DNA of 64,000 bases, taken from Eumeta japonica. Lineage: Eukaryota > Arthropoda > Insecta > Lepidoptera > Psychidae. Each line of letters starts with the position of its first letter. Position 1 is the first letter of the stretch. Below are positions 35,601 to 50,600 of the stretch, piece after piece. The notes under the pieces are model-generated. The model was not told the DNA's origin. It saw only the letters and a program-made list of their open reading frames with translations, and did no database searches. The position numbers and the translations under genes are program-made. The DNA lies in the NCBI GenBank assembly GCA_005406025.1, contig BGZK01000535.1:248001-312000 (forward strand), read 5' to 3'.

Positions 35601-38600
35601 ATCATTGATCGATCGGCGTTCATTCGATCACTTGTCAAGGAATCAAGAAATTGATCGATGAGTTCGTTTAGCGCAAGTCGACGGTCGAATCGTTTGTTAG
35701 AGCATCGAAGTGCACGTTAAGCCATAGGTCCCAGACGTTGTCATCGCTTTAACTGTCGACGGCACGAAACCGTATACATCGTTCAATCTGCGGCCATGGC
35801 TTTCGAATATGGGGATAAAATTTTGGTGGAAATTATATGCAACGACGCATAAGAGGTATGAGTTACTTTCCCTCTACGAAGTAAAAAAAAGAACAAAAAT
35901 ATAATGTAGAAAGAGAAAGCATGGAAGGAGTAAAACCCTATTGAAGAAAGTTTTAAAAGATTAAATAATTCATAAACAAAAGCATATTTTACCTACTGGA
36001 CCGTAAAAGTTATATCAGTAAGGAATAAGACATATTTCCTTAAAAAAATAATGCCATCCGGGCCATTCGGGCCAGTCCGGCCCTGAATACATGAAATTAA
36101 GAAAAATTAAATGTAATGTTAAAGCATCAAAATTGAAATTGAAAACGTAATTTATTAAATAAATATAAGAAAAATGTAAAATAAAGAAAACTCCTGGCAT
36201 ACGTACAAATCTCGGCTGTTTCAAAGAGCCTTGGTCGAAATGATGAAATACGAAAGGTATACGAGTGCTATCACAATACGGTACAGGCTGTTGTAAAAAA
36301 TCCACAATCTGAATTAAGATTGTATAAGGGTGGACCCGTCTAAAGTAGTGATAAAAAGAAACCAGGTGACGATATGGATAATTAAAGCTGAACACTATCA
36401 AAGTGCATTAGTATCATAAGTTTGAAGGAATTTATTTATAAATTATTACTTTATTAGTTTAAATTATAATCTCACGAAATATCGTTTCATATATTGGCAA
36501 TAATTTAAACATAGTAAGGTCTATTATTGTAACGTATAAAAACTATATTGCAAGATGTTCACAAATAGTTGTTAACATTTACCTCATCTACGACTATGTT
36601 GTGCGGTCCGAATCCAGGAGCCACCAACTGGAAGAACATAGCTGGTTCATCGCCGTCTACCCACAGGTGGAACAATATGCACATAGCGAACAATACGATT
36701 TTCCACACTGACATGAATCTGTACGTGAAGTATCTCGTTTGACTTAGTTCTTCTTTTAAACGACCCAAACTTTTGATTATACCTGAAAATATTGAAACGT
36801 TTTACACATTAAATACATTTACAAACATCCAACGTAAATTAAGTATTTTTTAGAAGAAGAATTTTTATAAGAACTTTCGGTAACTTGTTTAAGGAGCTAT
36901 TCAGAATATTTCTGTTTTGTGACAAATAATATTTCTCGCTTAATAAAATAACTAAAAAGCGATATTGAAAACATAATTAACTTCAAGTATGCTTTACTAT
37001 ATGTAAAGAAGAATAATTATAAGGTAGAATAAGTTTGTCTCCATAGAATAAAATTACAAATTCAAAAATTCAAACGTTATTTTATGAAAGGAGATAATAC
37101 ATAATAGAAGATTTACATGATAGAAGTTTACACTTGCATTATCGAATTATATATATTTTTTTAATTGGTATCTATTTATTCAACGCATTCAATTTTTTGT
37201 TATTTCCTTATTTTATTCTGAGCAAGAAGTAGTCTCTCTCGTCACACTACACGTAAATTATGTGTCATTACGCTACGTCGCTACGCAGCCCATAGCTTGC
37301 TTTCCATTAATTAAAATGTTTTTCGATCTTAACCTTAAGGTGCAACACATCAATATCATATTGATATATGCATATTATGTTGATATATCAATTGTGAACA
37401 TTGTCCTAAACTTAAAGACTAACGCGTAATCTCAAAACTGACATAAAATGGTCGGTGCTATAAGTACCTACATTATTTTTTGGGTTCCATACATTCATAA
37501 AACATATATATAATATATAAAAACATAATACATAAAAAAAAACTTAGGATCAGACTTATGTCTGTTTGTCCATCCGTTACAGCCAATTTGCTCCGAATCT
37601 ATTGAACTGATATAGTTGAAAACTCGGTACACATATGAATTTCTGGGACCCAGAACAGGGACATGTGACGTATGTAAATGAATTTTGAATACGAGTGTCA
37701 CTTTTAGGGTTAAAAGATTAAACAAAAAGATTTGCAAATTCTATCGCGTAATGTATCAAAGGAAAAAGCTTGGTAGTATAGTCCCATATACATATTTAAG
37801 TAACTTCGCAATGAATAATTTTAGTTATATGAGAAAATAGGGGAACATTTTAATTTATCGTTATCATCGAAAACGAATGAACTTTAAATAAAATTTAAAT
37901 TAAAGAAATACAGAAAATATTTCCTTAATTACTGATTACAAGAAAACTTATAAAAATTGCATTGTCATGAAATGGTAAATCTCTCAATATTCGATAAAAG
38001 CAAATGTAAGTATTAAAAGGTACAAATTCACATTTACAGTTGTTCTAGTGACCACAAAAAATTTTGATAAGATTAAAAAAACATATTAAATAACATATTC
38101 ATCGCACGAAACACTCTGTACGCGAATTCAACTCGTACCTGACCGGTTTATTGTAGGTATCTATAGATATACAAATATTCATGTTGTGTTACAATCGTAA
38201 AATATATATGACACTCATTCTTGCCTATAGGACTTTGTCGCGACACGTAGTTCTCCCACCAGCCCAGCGATATGCACAGCGCCGAGATGGGGATCAGCCA
38301 CAGCACCGGCCTGTTCTCGAGCAGGGGCCACACCACGAAGCCGGTGACCTGGGCCACTATCGCCGCTATATCCACGATCACTTTGATGAAACGCTTGGAG
38401 TCCCTCGAATTCCTCGAAAGCAGACTGAGTATAGCGGGTATGATGCAGAGGCAGTTGGTGATCATGGCGCCTTTGACCACGTCCAAGTTGGGAAGGATCT
38501 CGAAAAAGAGTAGCGCCATACCAATCGTGTGCAATGACTCGGTTATGAACACCTGAAACATTTTATTGTATAAAATAAAGAATTTTGTATAAAAAAATTC

Positions 38601-41600
38601 AGTAAGCATTATACCTTCACAATTATTTCAAAAAAATTTGTGATATATTCCTTATTTTAATTAAGACTATCAAAAAATCAAACTAAAATATTAAGGTTTT
38701 AAATTCTGGATTATTCTTATTACCCGAACATTTTTAAATTTCGGATCAATGAAGACATAATTAAATAAAGAGACTAATACACTTAAAATACCATATTCCA
38801 GTTCAAAAAATTTCATAGCTTATAAATTTTTTTTCTCGATGATTCATTATTTTATTATAGATCGTATAAATTCATTATGACTGTCCTAAAGATTTTTATA
38901 AAATATTTATGTCATGCGGGGTAATACAGGGATTTTAACAATATCACACTCATGGAAAATCCATGAAAAATACATAAAAATCTGTTCAAGTTTTTAAAAG
39001 TTATGGGTAAGACAAAGAAAACAATTGACACACATACACACATAGGCCCTAAAAGTATAACACTCTTGGTTTTGAGAAATCACGTAAAAATCTTATGAAC
39101 AACAATCAATTTCGGGTTAAAAATGGACAGAACTTTATATGTAAGGTCCTGTCCATCGCTTTTTATACTATTTAAATTTGTCTGTTATATTCGTAATTTT
39201 AAAAGAGGCAGCCGTTAATTAGAAATATATATTTATTGAATAGGAATATGTCGGTCACCGACCACTATGAACTGCGCTATGGTGGGTCTCTTGGAGCTCT
39301 TAAAGAAGCATATGCGGACGGAGCGGATGAGCGTGCCCAGCTCCGGCACCACGAACGCGATCAGGATGCACCACATCCACGCCACGCGCTCCTCGTCCGG
39401 CAGCGACGTCACGAACTGCTTGTCTCTGCCTGAAACGTACGCGCATTGCAAATTTTTGTTAGTAAAAATAGTGACTCACTGACACGACTTTTTCTAGATA
39501 CTTTTTATTACTTTCACTATCGAGTTTGTAAGAGTTACAGTATTTGATCGCATTATTTAAATTACGCAATTCTTGTTCATGTGGGTAGTAGTCGTGCTGA
39601 AATATAACATTAACGAGAAACTGAAATAATAACTGTAACTTATGCCTATTGATATTTTAATACTATTACGTCATAAAATTACTGTATGCGATTTTTTTCT
39701 TAATATGAAAGACTGACCTAAGTTCCTATTGCAATAGCTGATTCTTCTGTCTTTCCTGAGTTGTGACGTCATGAAGAGCACAGTCCCCTTGGCGACGATG
39801 CCGGAGCCGAGGACCACGACAAAGGTGATGAGGTAGGCCAGGACCTTGAGCAAGCGCACTGTCACCTCCAGACAGCGCTGGCTCTCCATGGAGCCGCTGT
39901 CCTGCTTCGGCGGTATCTCCCGGAACGCGTCCCATCCTTTCGTTTCGTGTACTGTCCGCTGACTGTGGACAAGTTTTCAATGCTTCAGATTGAATCCACA
40001 GACAATATTGGGAGATTTGTGAATGTTCAAATCATGACGAAATTGGGAAAACTATAACTGAACGAACGCTTATCCAGAATTTATCCTACTAAGAGTTGAC
40101 TTGAGTCCACCGTGATGAATTACAATTGTTCAGGAATTAAATCGGTCTTAGGATAATCCTAAGTAAAATTTAGCACCTTTTAAGGACGATGTCTCGCTAA
40201 GAATCATCCCCGAAATTTCGCATGTCCAAACACCTTAAGTCACGGACGCCATTACGCATCTTTACTTGTACAGAAACGACAAAAGAATGGTGCGTTTCTA
40301 CGATTACTCGATAGAAGTGAAAACTGATACTATTTTCTAATTTTATATATATAAAAAAGCCGTGAGTTATTCACCCACGGACCCCTTAGCGCCCAGCCGA
40401 AACCCTTGGACATAGAAAGCTGAAATTTTGCACGGGGGTTCCCTTTAGGATGAGGCGAGTAATAAGAGATACAATTTCGAAATTCAACCCCTAACGAAGT
40501 GAAATGGAAGTTCAACGTTTCAATATTAAATAGACATTTCAACTTGAAACTTTGTAAAAGTATTCCTGGAAACAAATACGTATTTCGGAATGTTTTTAAA
40601 TCAACCTCTTAGAGCGTCGAAATAAACCTAATAATCGATACGGGTGTCGTTATTGAGGTTGGTCTTTTTGGACGTTGATCACGAAAACGGCATTTATTTC
40701 AGGATATATGTCAAGTTTTTTATTAATTGGGGTTCACACTAAATTTTGATTTGTTCACGGCTTCGCTCGCGTGAAAGTAACAAAGGCAGAAACGGTATTT
40801 ATATCGAGACTAGAATCGGAACCGAGATCGGGACCGAGGACAGTGTCGAGAGCAAGACCAACATCGGGATCATGATTGACAGCGTGATCGGTCGGTACAA
40901 AATATTAAATAACCCAATCTATGTCCACGCGGGCAGAGCCGCAGACAAAAGCTAGTTTATACTACTATATAGTATATATACTAGAAACAGCAGAACCCGA
41001 CGTGTTTGTGCATTGAAGGTATGTATCAAAAATGTAAAAGGGACGTAAAAGAACGATGATATAAGAGAGAACATCATTTTTTAAATGTTTTGTTAGTCTG
41101 CCTGTCTATTTGTGCATATCTCTAAAACTACTAAAAGGATTTTAATGTGGTTGTCACAGATAGATAGAGTTTGTCTTGGAGGAAGACTATAGTCTGTATA
41201 TATTTTTATCGAATGACAGAAAAAAAAAATTCTTATTTAAAGATCTAATCTGAGAAGCTACATAGTTACCACAATACAAGTAATAATAATACGTTATCAT
41301 AATACGAATAATTAATAAATAACATATAAAAGAAGAAAAAAAAAGCAAAAATCTATACTCGACCTTCGGATCACGACGCGCTTGATTTATTGAAAAATAT
41401 ACAAGGGTTGAGGAGGGGCGGTGAGGAATAGACTGGTGAATGAGGGAGAGAATTGATTTGCTATAAAAACTTTGTCTAACAGACCGAATTCCACGCGGGA
41501 GAAACCGTGGGCGGAATGTTAGTTCTAAAATACATGTATACTTATTTACAGTACATACATTGACGTATGGTGATATTATTTGCGCCTATCAAGAACAAGA

Positions 41601-44600
41601 CAAGATTTTCATTTTAGAATATTTTTTTTAAACTATACTCCTTAAGTATAACAATTTATGTAACTTTTTTATGAATTAAATCATTCAATGAAATATTCCT
41701 CTGATCGGACTTATTGTTATCATATATTAAGAGTGAAGACAATGTGACGGAAACTGAAGAATGTTATAAATCCTTTAGATTCAAATTCAAATATATCTGT
41801 ATTTCATAGGTTATAAATAACAACACTCAAAATACATCACAATATTGTAAGGATTTAATCTATATAAATATCGACTAGATTCGAGTTTTCCCGATTCGAC
41901 GTCATCAATCCGAGCGTGACGGCTCAGTTTGGTTGACTGCCTAGAAAAAGTGAATACGGTGCGTCTAAAGTGGTTTTCACTTCAGAAGCCGATGACATGC
42001 GTAGTTTCTTCACTTTCGTTAAACAGTAACAAGTATGCGACCCGTGACTTTAAAGTTTTCATAAGTTGACAAGTGTTTCATAGATTTCTACTGTGGTGTT
42101 ATGACATAGTAGGTACATTTACGTAACTACGCGACGACGGCGGCGCGAGCGCCGGCCCGCGTGCGCCGTAACCCAATTACTGGCCGCAGAGCCGCACCCG
42201 CCCCGCGCCGCCCTCGCCGCGACCGACCCAGCGACGGAAAGTCACGCTCGCTGAATTGACTTACAACTCAATTTCTACTACTCATGAGCTTAATTTTTCC
42301 TTGGTTTTCGTTAAGCATTCCTTACAACTAGAAAATCTAGATGGTGTTGACACCCGCGCCAGTTTGCATTAAATGACACATAGAAAATCATAATGGTAAA
42401 TAAGTCGCCTTACAACCTTTTTTTTTATCACCTCACTGGCATTCTACCCTTTTTCAGGACAAATCGAAACGCTGGGATCTCGGGCCATCCGTCATGCAAG
42501 GACTAAACGTGCTCGCTGAGGCACGTAGTTTTTAACTTAAACCAAATTAAAACCGACTGTTTTTTATTTGGATTAAGTTTAAAAATGCATTTGTCACTTC
42601 GCCAGCGTCAGAACTCAGCCTCGGTATCTTCTGATACGGAGTCTTGACGATTGTATGATTGGCAACATATATGTAAATATTGCTCCTTTAGTAAGTAATG
42701 TAATGCTGTAACTTTCAACAGCTCTACTAAACATGACACTTGCCACGTAGCTTGTTTCGGTGGGCAAGTTAATCGATTTATACTTAAGTAGGTAACTATG
42801 TTTGTAAATTAATTTATTAGTCTATTGTCCGGGTTTGAGTACAAGGACTCATATTACAACAAAAACAAATACAAGATTAAGACTATCTGCGTGTGAATAA
42901 TTTATTATATATTAATATACTAGCGACCGCTCACGGAGCAGTGAGGAATGAGACCTTGTTCCCGATCACAGTCTATGATTACTTTACCTATTATAAATAT
43001 CTAAGGATTCATCAAAGAATTTAATTTAAAAATTGAAAACAAAATCATTAGTAAAACTTATTGTGCCATACAGTGTCGGACTGGTCATATAGTCGAGGTG
43101 GTTTTTGCCAGCCGAACCCCAGCCTGCGCGGGCCCTACCGCACCTATCCTCAGACTTACATGTAAAATAGTTCATTCATGCCTAGAGAGAAATTAAACAG
43201 ACATACTCGAAAAACGGTTGACCACGAGGTCATCCATCGAGCATCCCAGTATTTAAATCAGTGATATGACTCTCTTATACATTATTGAGCTTAAAAATTG
43301 TAATGCGCTTTTTTTTTTAAATAATCGTATTAACTATTAATTAAACTATGGAATTAGACGACGTTTTTTAATAAAAAAATGATATCTTTTCAAGAGTGTT
43401 GCTCCATCAAGAAATTTGAAAGTTATTTTAAAAAGCCATTTTTTGAAAATTTTTAAAGGATTTTTGAACGAAACAACAGATTTTAATCTGTTTTCGGCTT
43501 ATCAGGTAGGTTTTCGTTGTAAGAAATAATGGATGTATTAAAATCGAAATGTCAAAAAATTGGAAAGTTAGTATGAAAAAGGACTTTTTTGGAAATTTTT
43601 GGACTGCGGCAACTTTTGAACGAATCACCGATTTTGATCTGCTTCGTGATATTAGACGTAAGTTTTTAACCGTTGAATTTGTATATTCCATCTACCCTTA
43701 TGAAAAGCTTCTAGGAGCCCTTAAATTCATAATACCACACGGGACCTCCAAGCTCAGTCCGACTCTGGCGCTATATATGTTAACTCATAATTTTCATTGT
43801 TAATAATACCCTGATACTAAATTCACTTTCTATCTTGATACTATTTTTAGTGTCTTTTTATTAAATTTCAAAATTAAATCTTTTACCTTAGTTTCTTAGC
43901 CCTTTTTAGAGTTCTGAGTGAAAATAGCAAAAATGGAACCCTGATAGTTTCGTCATATCCGTCCGTCCGTCTGTCATACGCATTTCACTCAAAAACTACA
44001 AGATGTATATTGATGAAATTGGAGTATAAATGTTTCATATTGGCCTCTATTTAATTTGGTAGTTAAATTACAAAAATAAATATTTCTAGGGAGGCACTCG
44101 AGACATGTAACAAAAGCTTAAAAAATTTTTTTCAGTAAACATCAACGTGTGGCAAATATATCGACAGTTCTTTCAAAAGCACTTTAAGTTTTCTAAGCAA
44201 CTTTTTCGATTAAGTAAACATCTTTGGAAATAATCGCTCCGAAAGTATCAGAAATTTTGTTTCCCTATTATTTTTTAAAACAGATAATCCTAATAAATAA
44301 ATATTGTCAATAAAAATTATTTTGGACATGATCAGATATAAACCTACATTTCTCAACAAAAGGATGCAAATGCCATGAAGGTACGTTGTTTTGCTGGTGC
44401 ACTTTAGTTTATACTAGTTTAATAATAATGCTAAAATGCTGAAATTGTCGTAATAATTTTTTTTCCCTTTTTAAGGAAAATTTAAAAATCAGATACTGAA
44501 ATAACATAATTGTTGATATGGTTGAATGTATGAACGCGTGTCATAGTCGTTTGTAACAAAAATTTTATAATGACTCATTTGGTGCTTACTAATGGAAATT

Positions 44601-47600
44601 CTCATCAAGTTTTGCATCATCACAAATGATCAGGTGAATAATCTAATTTTAAGATAAAAACCGTCTTCTTCCTGTGTTTTTTTTGTGAATAAATCATTTA
44701 TACCTCCATTGATTGTTCACTTCGAACGGCAATTTTTGATACATTTACTTGTAATCAAGGAAAATATATTTGTAGTGGGCTTTACATGACTAATCAAAAA
44801 GGATAAAAAATGAACTGGTTGGAACGCTTGAGGATGACAGAAATAATAATCCCATTGCGATCATAAAATATCAATACAATATTTCATTTAATTTTTAATA
44901 TTGCGTTTATACTTTGTTAGAAATGTCTATAATATAACAATTTAAGCGCGTACTCGTCAAGTATCTATGTTAATTTGTTCGAAATAAATACAAATAAAGA
45001 CTTAGCTGGTTACGAAAACGCACGCTTCCAACGACCTTCCAAAATAACTTGTTCAACCTATAAATAAAACAGACAGTTTATAAGCAAATTATGTGTATAT
45101 CGTTTTTCAAAATAATGAGCTTGACATTTTTATTTGTTCCAATTTTATTAAAATAATATAAGAAGCACTGATCTTATTCATATTTTTCACGTTCTAGTTG
45201 CAGACTATCAAAGCCACTTTTGCTTCGGTAAATGTCAAACTTCTCTCGAGATCATTAGTTTTTGGAACAATAAAAAAATCATATGATGCGAGGTGCCGAT
45301 TGTGAAATATGGCTCACGAGTTTCACCTTTTCAGAATCTAAAAATGCCTTTGCCTCATTCGCGATATAAAATACATGGCAGTGCTTCTCTGGAAGAGGAC
45401 TTTCATATACCTATTGACACTTCATAAAAGGTCAAGTTCAGTAAAAGGTCGCATATTCCGGATATTTTTCAGAACACTCCGCAAACAAATGGTAGTGTAC
45501 CACTCAGCATTAGTTGTCTTTTAGTCTTCAAGTGAAATAACACAGAATAGACCCATTCGGAACATGTTTTCTGTCGTCTTCGAACACCGACTCACAATTG
45601 TTTTGTCTTCTCTCTGAATCGTAACCATAATTTCATGACGCCGTCTCCTGTCACTGCACCTTCAACACCATTTGACCGTCATTGATCATGCTTTAGCAAT
45701 ATTTTTTACACAAATCGACATGTACCTGTTCTGTTCCGCATCCCCGAGGCATCCACGGACAACAAAGTTTCTTAAATTTACATATCGACGTATGCTTTTT
45801 TTTTGCATTGGACTCACACTAATTTCCAAATTACAAATGATCTCTTTCTAGGTGATATATCTGTTTTTTTTTTTGCATTTAACCACTTGACGGTAACAAA
45901 ATTTTTCTTCACGATGGCCATCGAGGATCAACCTTCATAAATCTCATTGTGGGAGAAAAACAAAACCGCCGTTTCATTTGGAGTGACAATACCTCATGAA
46001 CTCAGTTGACGAGCTTCTCACCCTAAAGCATTTTGAAAATTAGAAATGCAATCTCGAATAGAAAGGCAACTTTAAATTTCATAAAAAAATCTCGGCCGAA
46101 AACCTTTTCGCGTATGTTCCTTTTCTGTTGGGAGCGACAGGTTTCGATTTGCCATAAAATTCAATTGCCAACCAATTGCCCACCAAAAAATAATTTAGTC
46201 AATGAATCACATTCTATGCTTAAAAAAAGTAACATTCAAAATTCAAACATTTAAGATTAGCTAAGAAAGAAAAACTTTTAGTGCGTCAGACGTATGCGCG
46301 CTCCGTCAAAAAACCAACCAGGACGTTTTTAGCCCAAATTTATGCGATTTTAAAGTTTTTGTTATGCATGCATACAAATTGAATTTATGACACGTAGCCT
46401 CATTTGCATATTCTATATTCTTCCCAAAGGTTGTCAATATTATATCGAAAAACGGAGTCGTGTCAGTTTATTGTCACATTTCAGTAATGGCTTTGTTCTT
46501 TCACAATTTCTGACTTCACATCGAGCGACTTTGATATTCTTCCCAAACGCCGGCCGCAGCGGCGGCGGTGGCAGACATCGCCGGGACTTAAGGGTAAGCG
46601 TGCTCTCTGGGGCGTGCGATGTGTGGTTTTGATTTGAAAATTAATAACTTATCGCTCGATTCGCTTGTGGTTAATGTTGGAAACGGTTACCTTCCGATTC
46701 GAATGTGACGCGCTAATTGCTGACCCATCACCACCGTTCAAACCGTCTATGAATAAATAAAATTAAAGTAAGTTTAATTTGATTAAATTAACTTTAGTTG
46801 GATTCATTGATATGATGATATGTGACGGACACATAGCTTTAAAATTCGGTTAAAATTGTTGCTTCTCGGAGGTGGATTGATGGTAATTGGATGGTAAATA
46901 TTAATGGCTACAGATACTTATTGTGCCAGAAGCTAGTTGTTATAATATAATGATTTTTGTTCCGTCTTTTACAGTCAGGTGTTTAGGTAACTTTTATAAA
47001 ATCAGATACATCTGTCTCCAATATTTTTTAAGAGAAATCACGATTTTTATATAGGGATAAATTACCTTTGTTATTTTAAGATTAATTTCCAAACTTTGTA
47101 TAAAATACATGCGCGCTCAGTTAAGCAAATCGAAATGCAATTATCGTCATTATGCCAGAATAAAAAAAATTGCAACTATTTCGCATAAAAAATGTCCGTC
47201 ACCTGTATATGCTGCAGTAGTGCGGTGTTCCGGTGCTGTAAAGGGAACAGTTGTTATTAGACACGTAAGCGCATTCCCCGCGCACCACACCGTCCGAGTA
47301 GCACTGCCGTTCGTGGCCGCTCATTTTCGCCGGTCACCGCCGCATCGCGAGGGAAAAATTCAAGAAAGCGGCGCGGCACCATGTCATTTTCACCACTTTC
47401 GAATATAATCCACCGGCCCGCCGGCCGTGCTGGCGAAATACCGTGGTCGCACCACCGGCGCGTGCGCCGCTATGGCCTGCGGGGGTCCTGCGTGGACGGC
47501 TAATGAACACGTATTGTTTCGATTCAGGACAGCGAACGGTGCGATCGCAATGGCGACTGCCGTACGGGCACGCGTTACTTGCAAATGTGTCCCAATGTGC

Positions 47601-50600
47601 CGTTTAATATTCGACGTGGACAAAACTAAATAGAATGCATATTAAATTCTCATAACGACTAGAATTTTTTATGAAAATTCGTAAATGATATTTCCTTCCT
47701 ATCTTCGAAAAAATTGTCATTCCTTTTTTCATCACTTGCGTTATGGAAAACCTAAATTGATTTATTTAATACAGATCTCTTGATCTGTATATTTTGTTTA
47801 AGATATTCTAATTAAACGATAATTAAATTCTTTACAATGTTCCGTGTTTTATAGTACTTTTTTAATTCACTTGCGAAATATGTAAAATTTAATTTTTATA
47901 TATGTATAATTTAATAAATATAATTTTTATGCAATACTTTGTATTTCTAGCCATTTAATAAAAAAAATAAGCATCTATTAAAGCACTAGAAAATAAGTCT
48001 AATTGTTAAGCATATACATATGTTATATAATTGTAATATTGTATGTACATATAATAGTTTTTTGATCTAAGTTGAAATATTTATTTTTTTATCCAATTTA
48101 TGTTATAGTTATGCACACCGTGTAAGAAATCGTTCGTTCTGGCGCAGCGGGCGCATGGAATTACATCGACGTTGAACTAATTGATCAATATCTTCGCATG
48201 CTTTGCGATGCGCCGACGTTGTACACAATGAAAGTCGTAACGAGTAACAACAAAAGTTCGTTAAAGCCGCACTACCTTGTCTTTGCCTATTCTATACTAA
48301 ATTTGGAAAATATATTATAGAATAGGCAATTTGTAAAATATATTTTCTTCATTACCACACTGAATTTTGCTCTCTAAATCTCTGTCCCGGCTTTGATGGT
48401 TTTTCGTTTCCACACGAAGCCTACAATATTTTGTATTAAAGTTGATATGTTAACGTCTCGTTGTAATACAAATGCCCCATTTTTATTGTTTCCACGAAGT
48501 TTATAAAAATACCATCTTCGTAGTTGCTTGTGTAATAAATACAGTTGAACCTCGATTAGTTAAAGTCCACGGGAAACACAAAATATTTTAAGTTATAGAG
48601 GTTTTAAGTTATCAAGGGTCTATGTTAGGGATAGGTTAATATAGAGGTAGGTATGTACATATGTATGTATGTACCCTTGTTCCACCCTTTATCAGCGTAT
48701 GTGAGTGTTGTTAGTTTTCTTTTTGAACTCATTTTAAGCCAGTTTTATCGCACAGTAAGTAAAGTGATGTTTCCAGGACAATGATCAAAAACTTATGATC
48801 CAAGGCTTACTTATGTCTTAAGGCTAACCGCCGCAAAGCTTTAAAGAATTTCGAAGAAGCAAACAATTGGTGACATATGTATTGTTTACGTTTACAATTT
48901 AACTAGTGAACACGTGCAAGCAATAAATACCGAAACCTTTTGTTTTGCACACTCTTTCAAAATACTCATTGACAAACAATTTTATGTTATAGAGGTTGTG
49001 GAAACATTTCTTTAAGTTACTGAGGGCCAATACAGAGATTACTTACTTAAATTATAGAGGTTGCGTATTTTAAGTTATAGAGGTTTTGGGCTCTGATGGG
49101 AAGGGAACATATTATTTTTTAAAGTTATAGAGGTTTTTAAGTTACCGAGGTTTGAGTTATCGAGGTTCTACTGTAGAAGGAACTTATTTTATGTTTGTAG
49201 AAACTTCAATTTAACCCGTGCGTCTATAGTCATCTAATCACCAAAGATATTTTATTTTGCACGTATTCGCATTAACTTTCATAAATTTCAATGCATTTAT
49301 TCTTCAAATAAGTCATGACACCTTTTGTTTTGCAACTTTTGATGTTTTAAAATTACCTTTAATTTTCATTATAACTTATATTTATATAGATGTAAAACAA
49401 ATATAAAAACATATAAACTAAAAAAGCATATTTAGTATGAAATTATTACAAAACTGTAAACGCAATACCTATAATAAAGTTTATAATAAAATGGTGTAAT
49501 AAATGATATAATATAATGATAGGCAAAATAATAATAACAGAGCAATAACTTTGTCATTACTTTGTTGTTATTATTTTAATGTTAAATAAAAGTCTTAAAA
49601 TATTAAGACTTTTTATTTTATTACTTTAATTTTTTGTGAGCCGAAAAAGGTTTATTTTTTATATTTATTTATTTATAAAATAACAACATATTTAAAATTC
49701 AATGAAATACGTTTACAAATCCCAAATGACTTTTTAGTATTAATAAGATTCGATTTAGTGTAACGTATACTCTCTAATCTTTACATTCTTGAAGCGAAAG
49801 TAAAAGAATACCTAATAGAATGGAAAAATATAAGCGATTTAATAGAATATTGAATTAAATTATCGTATACATGAATAGAATTAACATAATGTCGTACAAT
49901 ACTCGTATACTAAAAAAAAATAAGACCGAATCAGTCTTGTGCTACAATGATTTTGTACTACTATGGATGTGAGATGGCAGGTGTATTGTTTATGTGAATA
50001 AAAGAAATATAGTGTAATGAGCTGATTCTAACGCGAAAAGTATGCTACGTACAGATATTTTTTTAGTCATATGTGGTTGAAATACCAATAATCACTGGCT
50101 AAAACAGACAAGTGTGATTCAATTCTACAACCGTGAAAGGGTACATCATGATGAATCCTTGTCGGAGAATCGACTTATACCTTCAAAGAAGCAACAGTTC
50201 CCAGAATGTAATAACGCAATAACGCAAGGACTTTTATCTAGTAGACATTCTGTTTGGAGGAGATCCATGGCGTTGTATTGATTATACAAAAGCGTGAAAC
50301 ATGAATTAATTTAATATAATAATTAACGTTATTAAATTATCAAACGTTTCATATCTAACTAAATGCTGGCACCGTCACATGAAAGTATTGTTATGTGCAG
50401 TGAACTGAACGCACCACTTCGCAATGCATTGTAACGCCCCCATACTCATAAAATTGAAACGTATTTTTTTCTAATTATTTATGTTTATAAAATTTGAAAT
50501 TACATTTATTCCTTGCCAACATTCATACTACTCCTACAAGCACCATGAAAATTTTCGTTGGCATCTCTTTTCGTTGATAAGATGAACGAGGCATTTTATT

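Noticed and set aside
36015..36401. 128-codon minus-strand frame in CHS1 intron 5
   Set aside because: It is rich in Phe, Tyr and Ile as expected from AT-rich random DNA, has no similarity to chitin synthase, and is not needed for continuity between exons 5 and 6.
47109..47633. Open frames of 77-99 codons on both strands in a GC-rich block
   Set aside because: They overlap on opposite strands, follow the CpG-rich composition, have no motif and no fitting splice sites.
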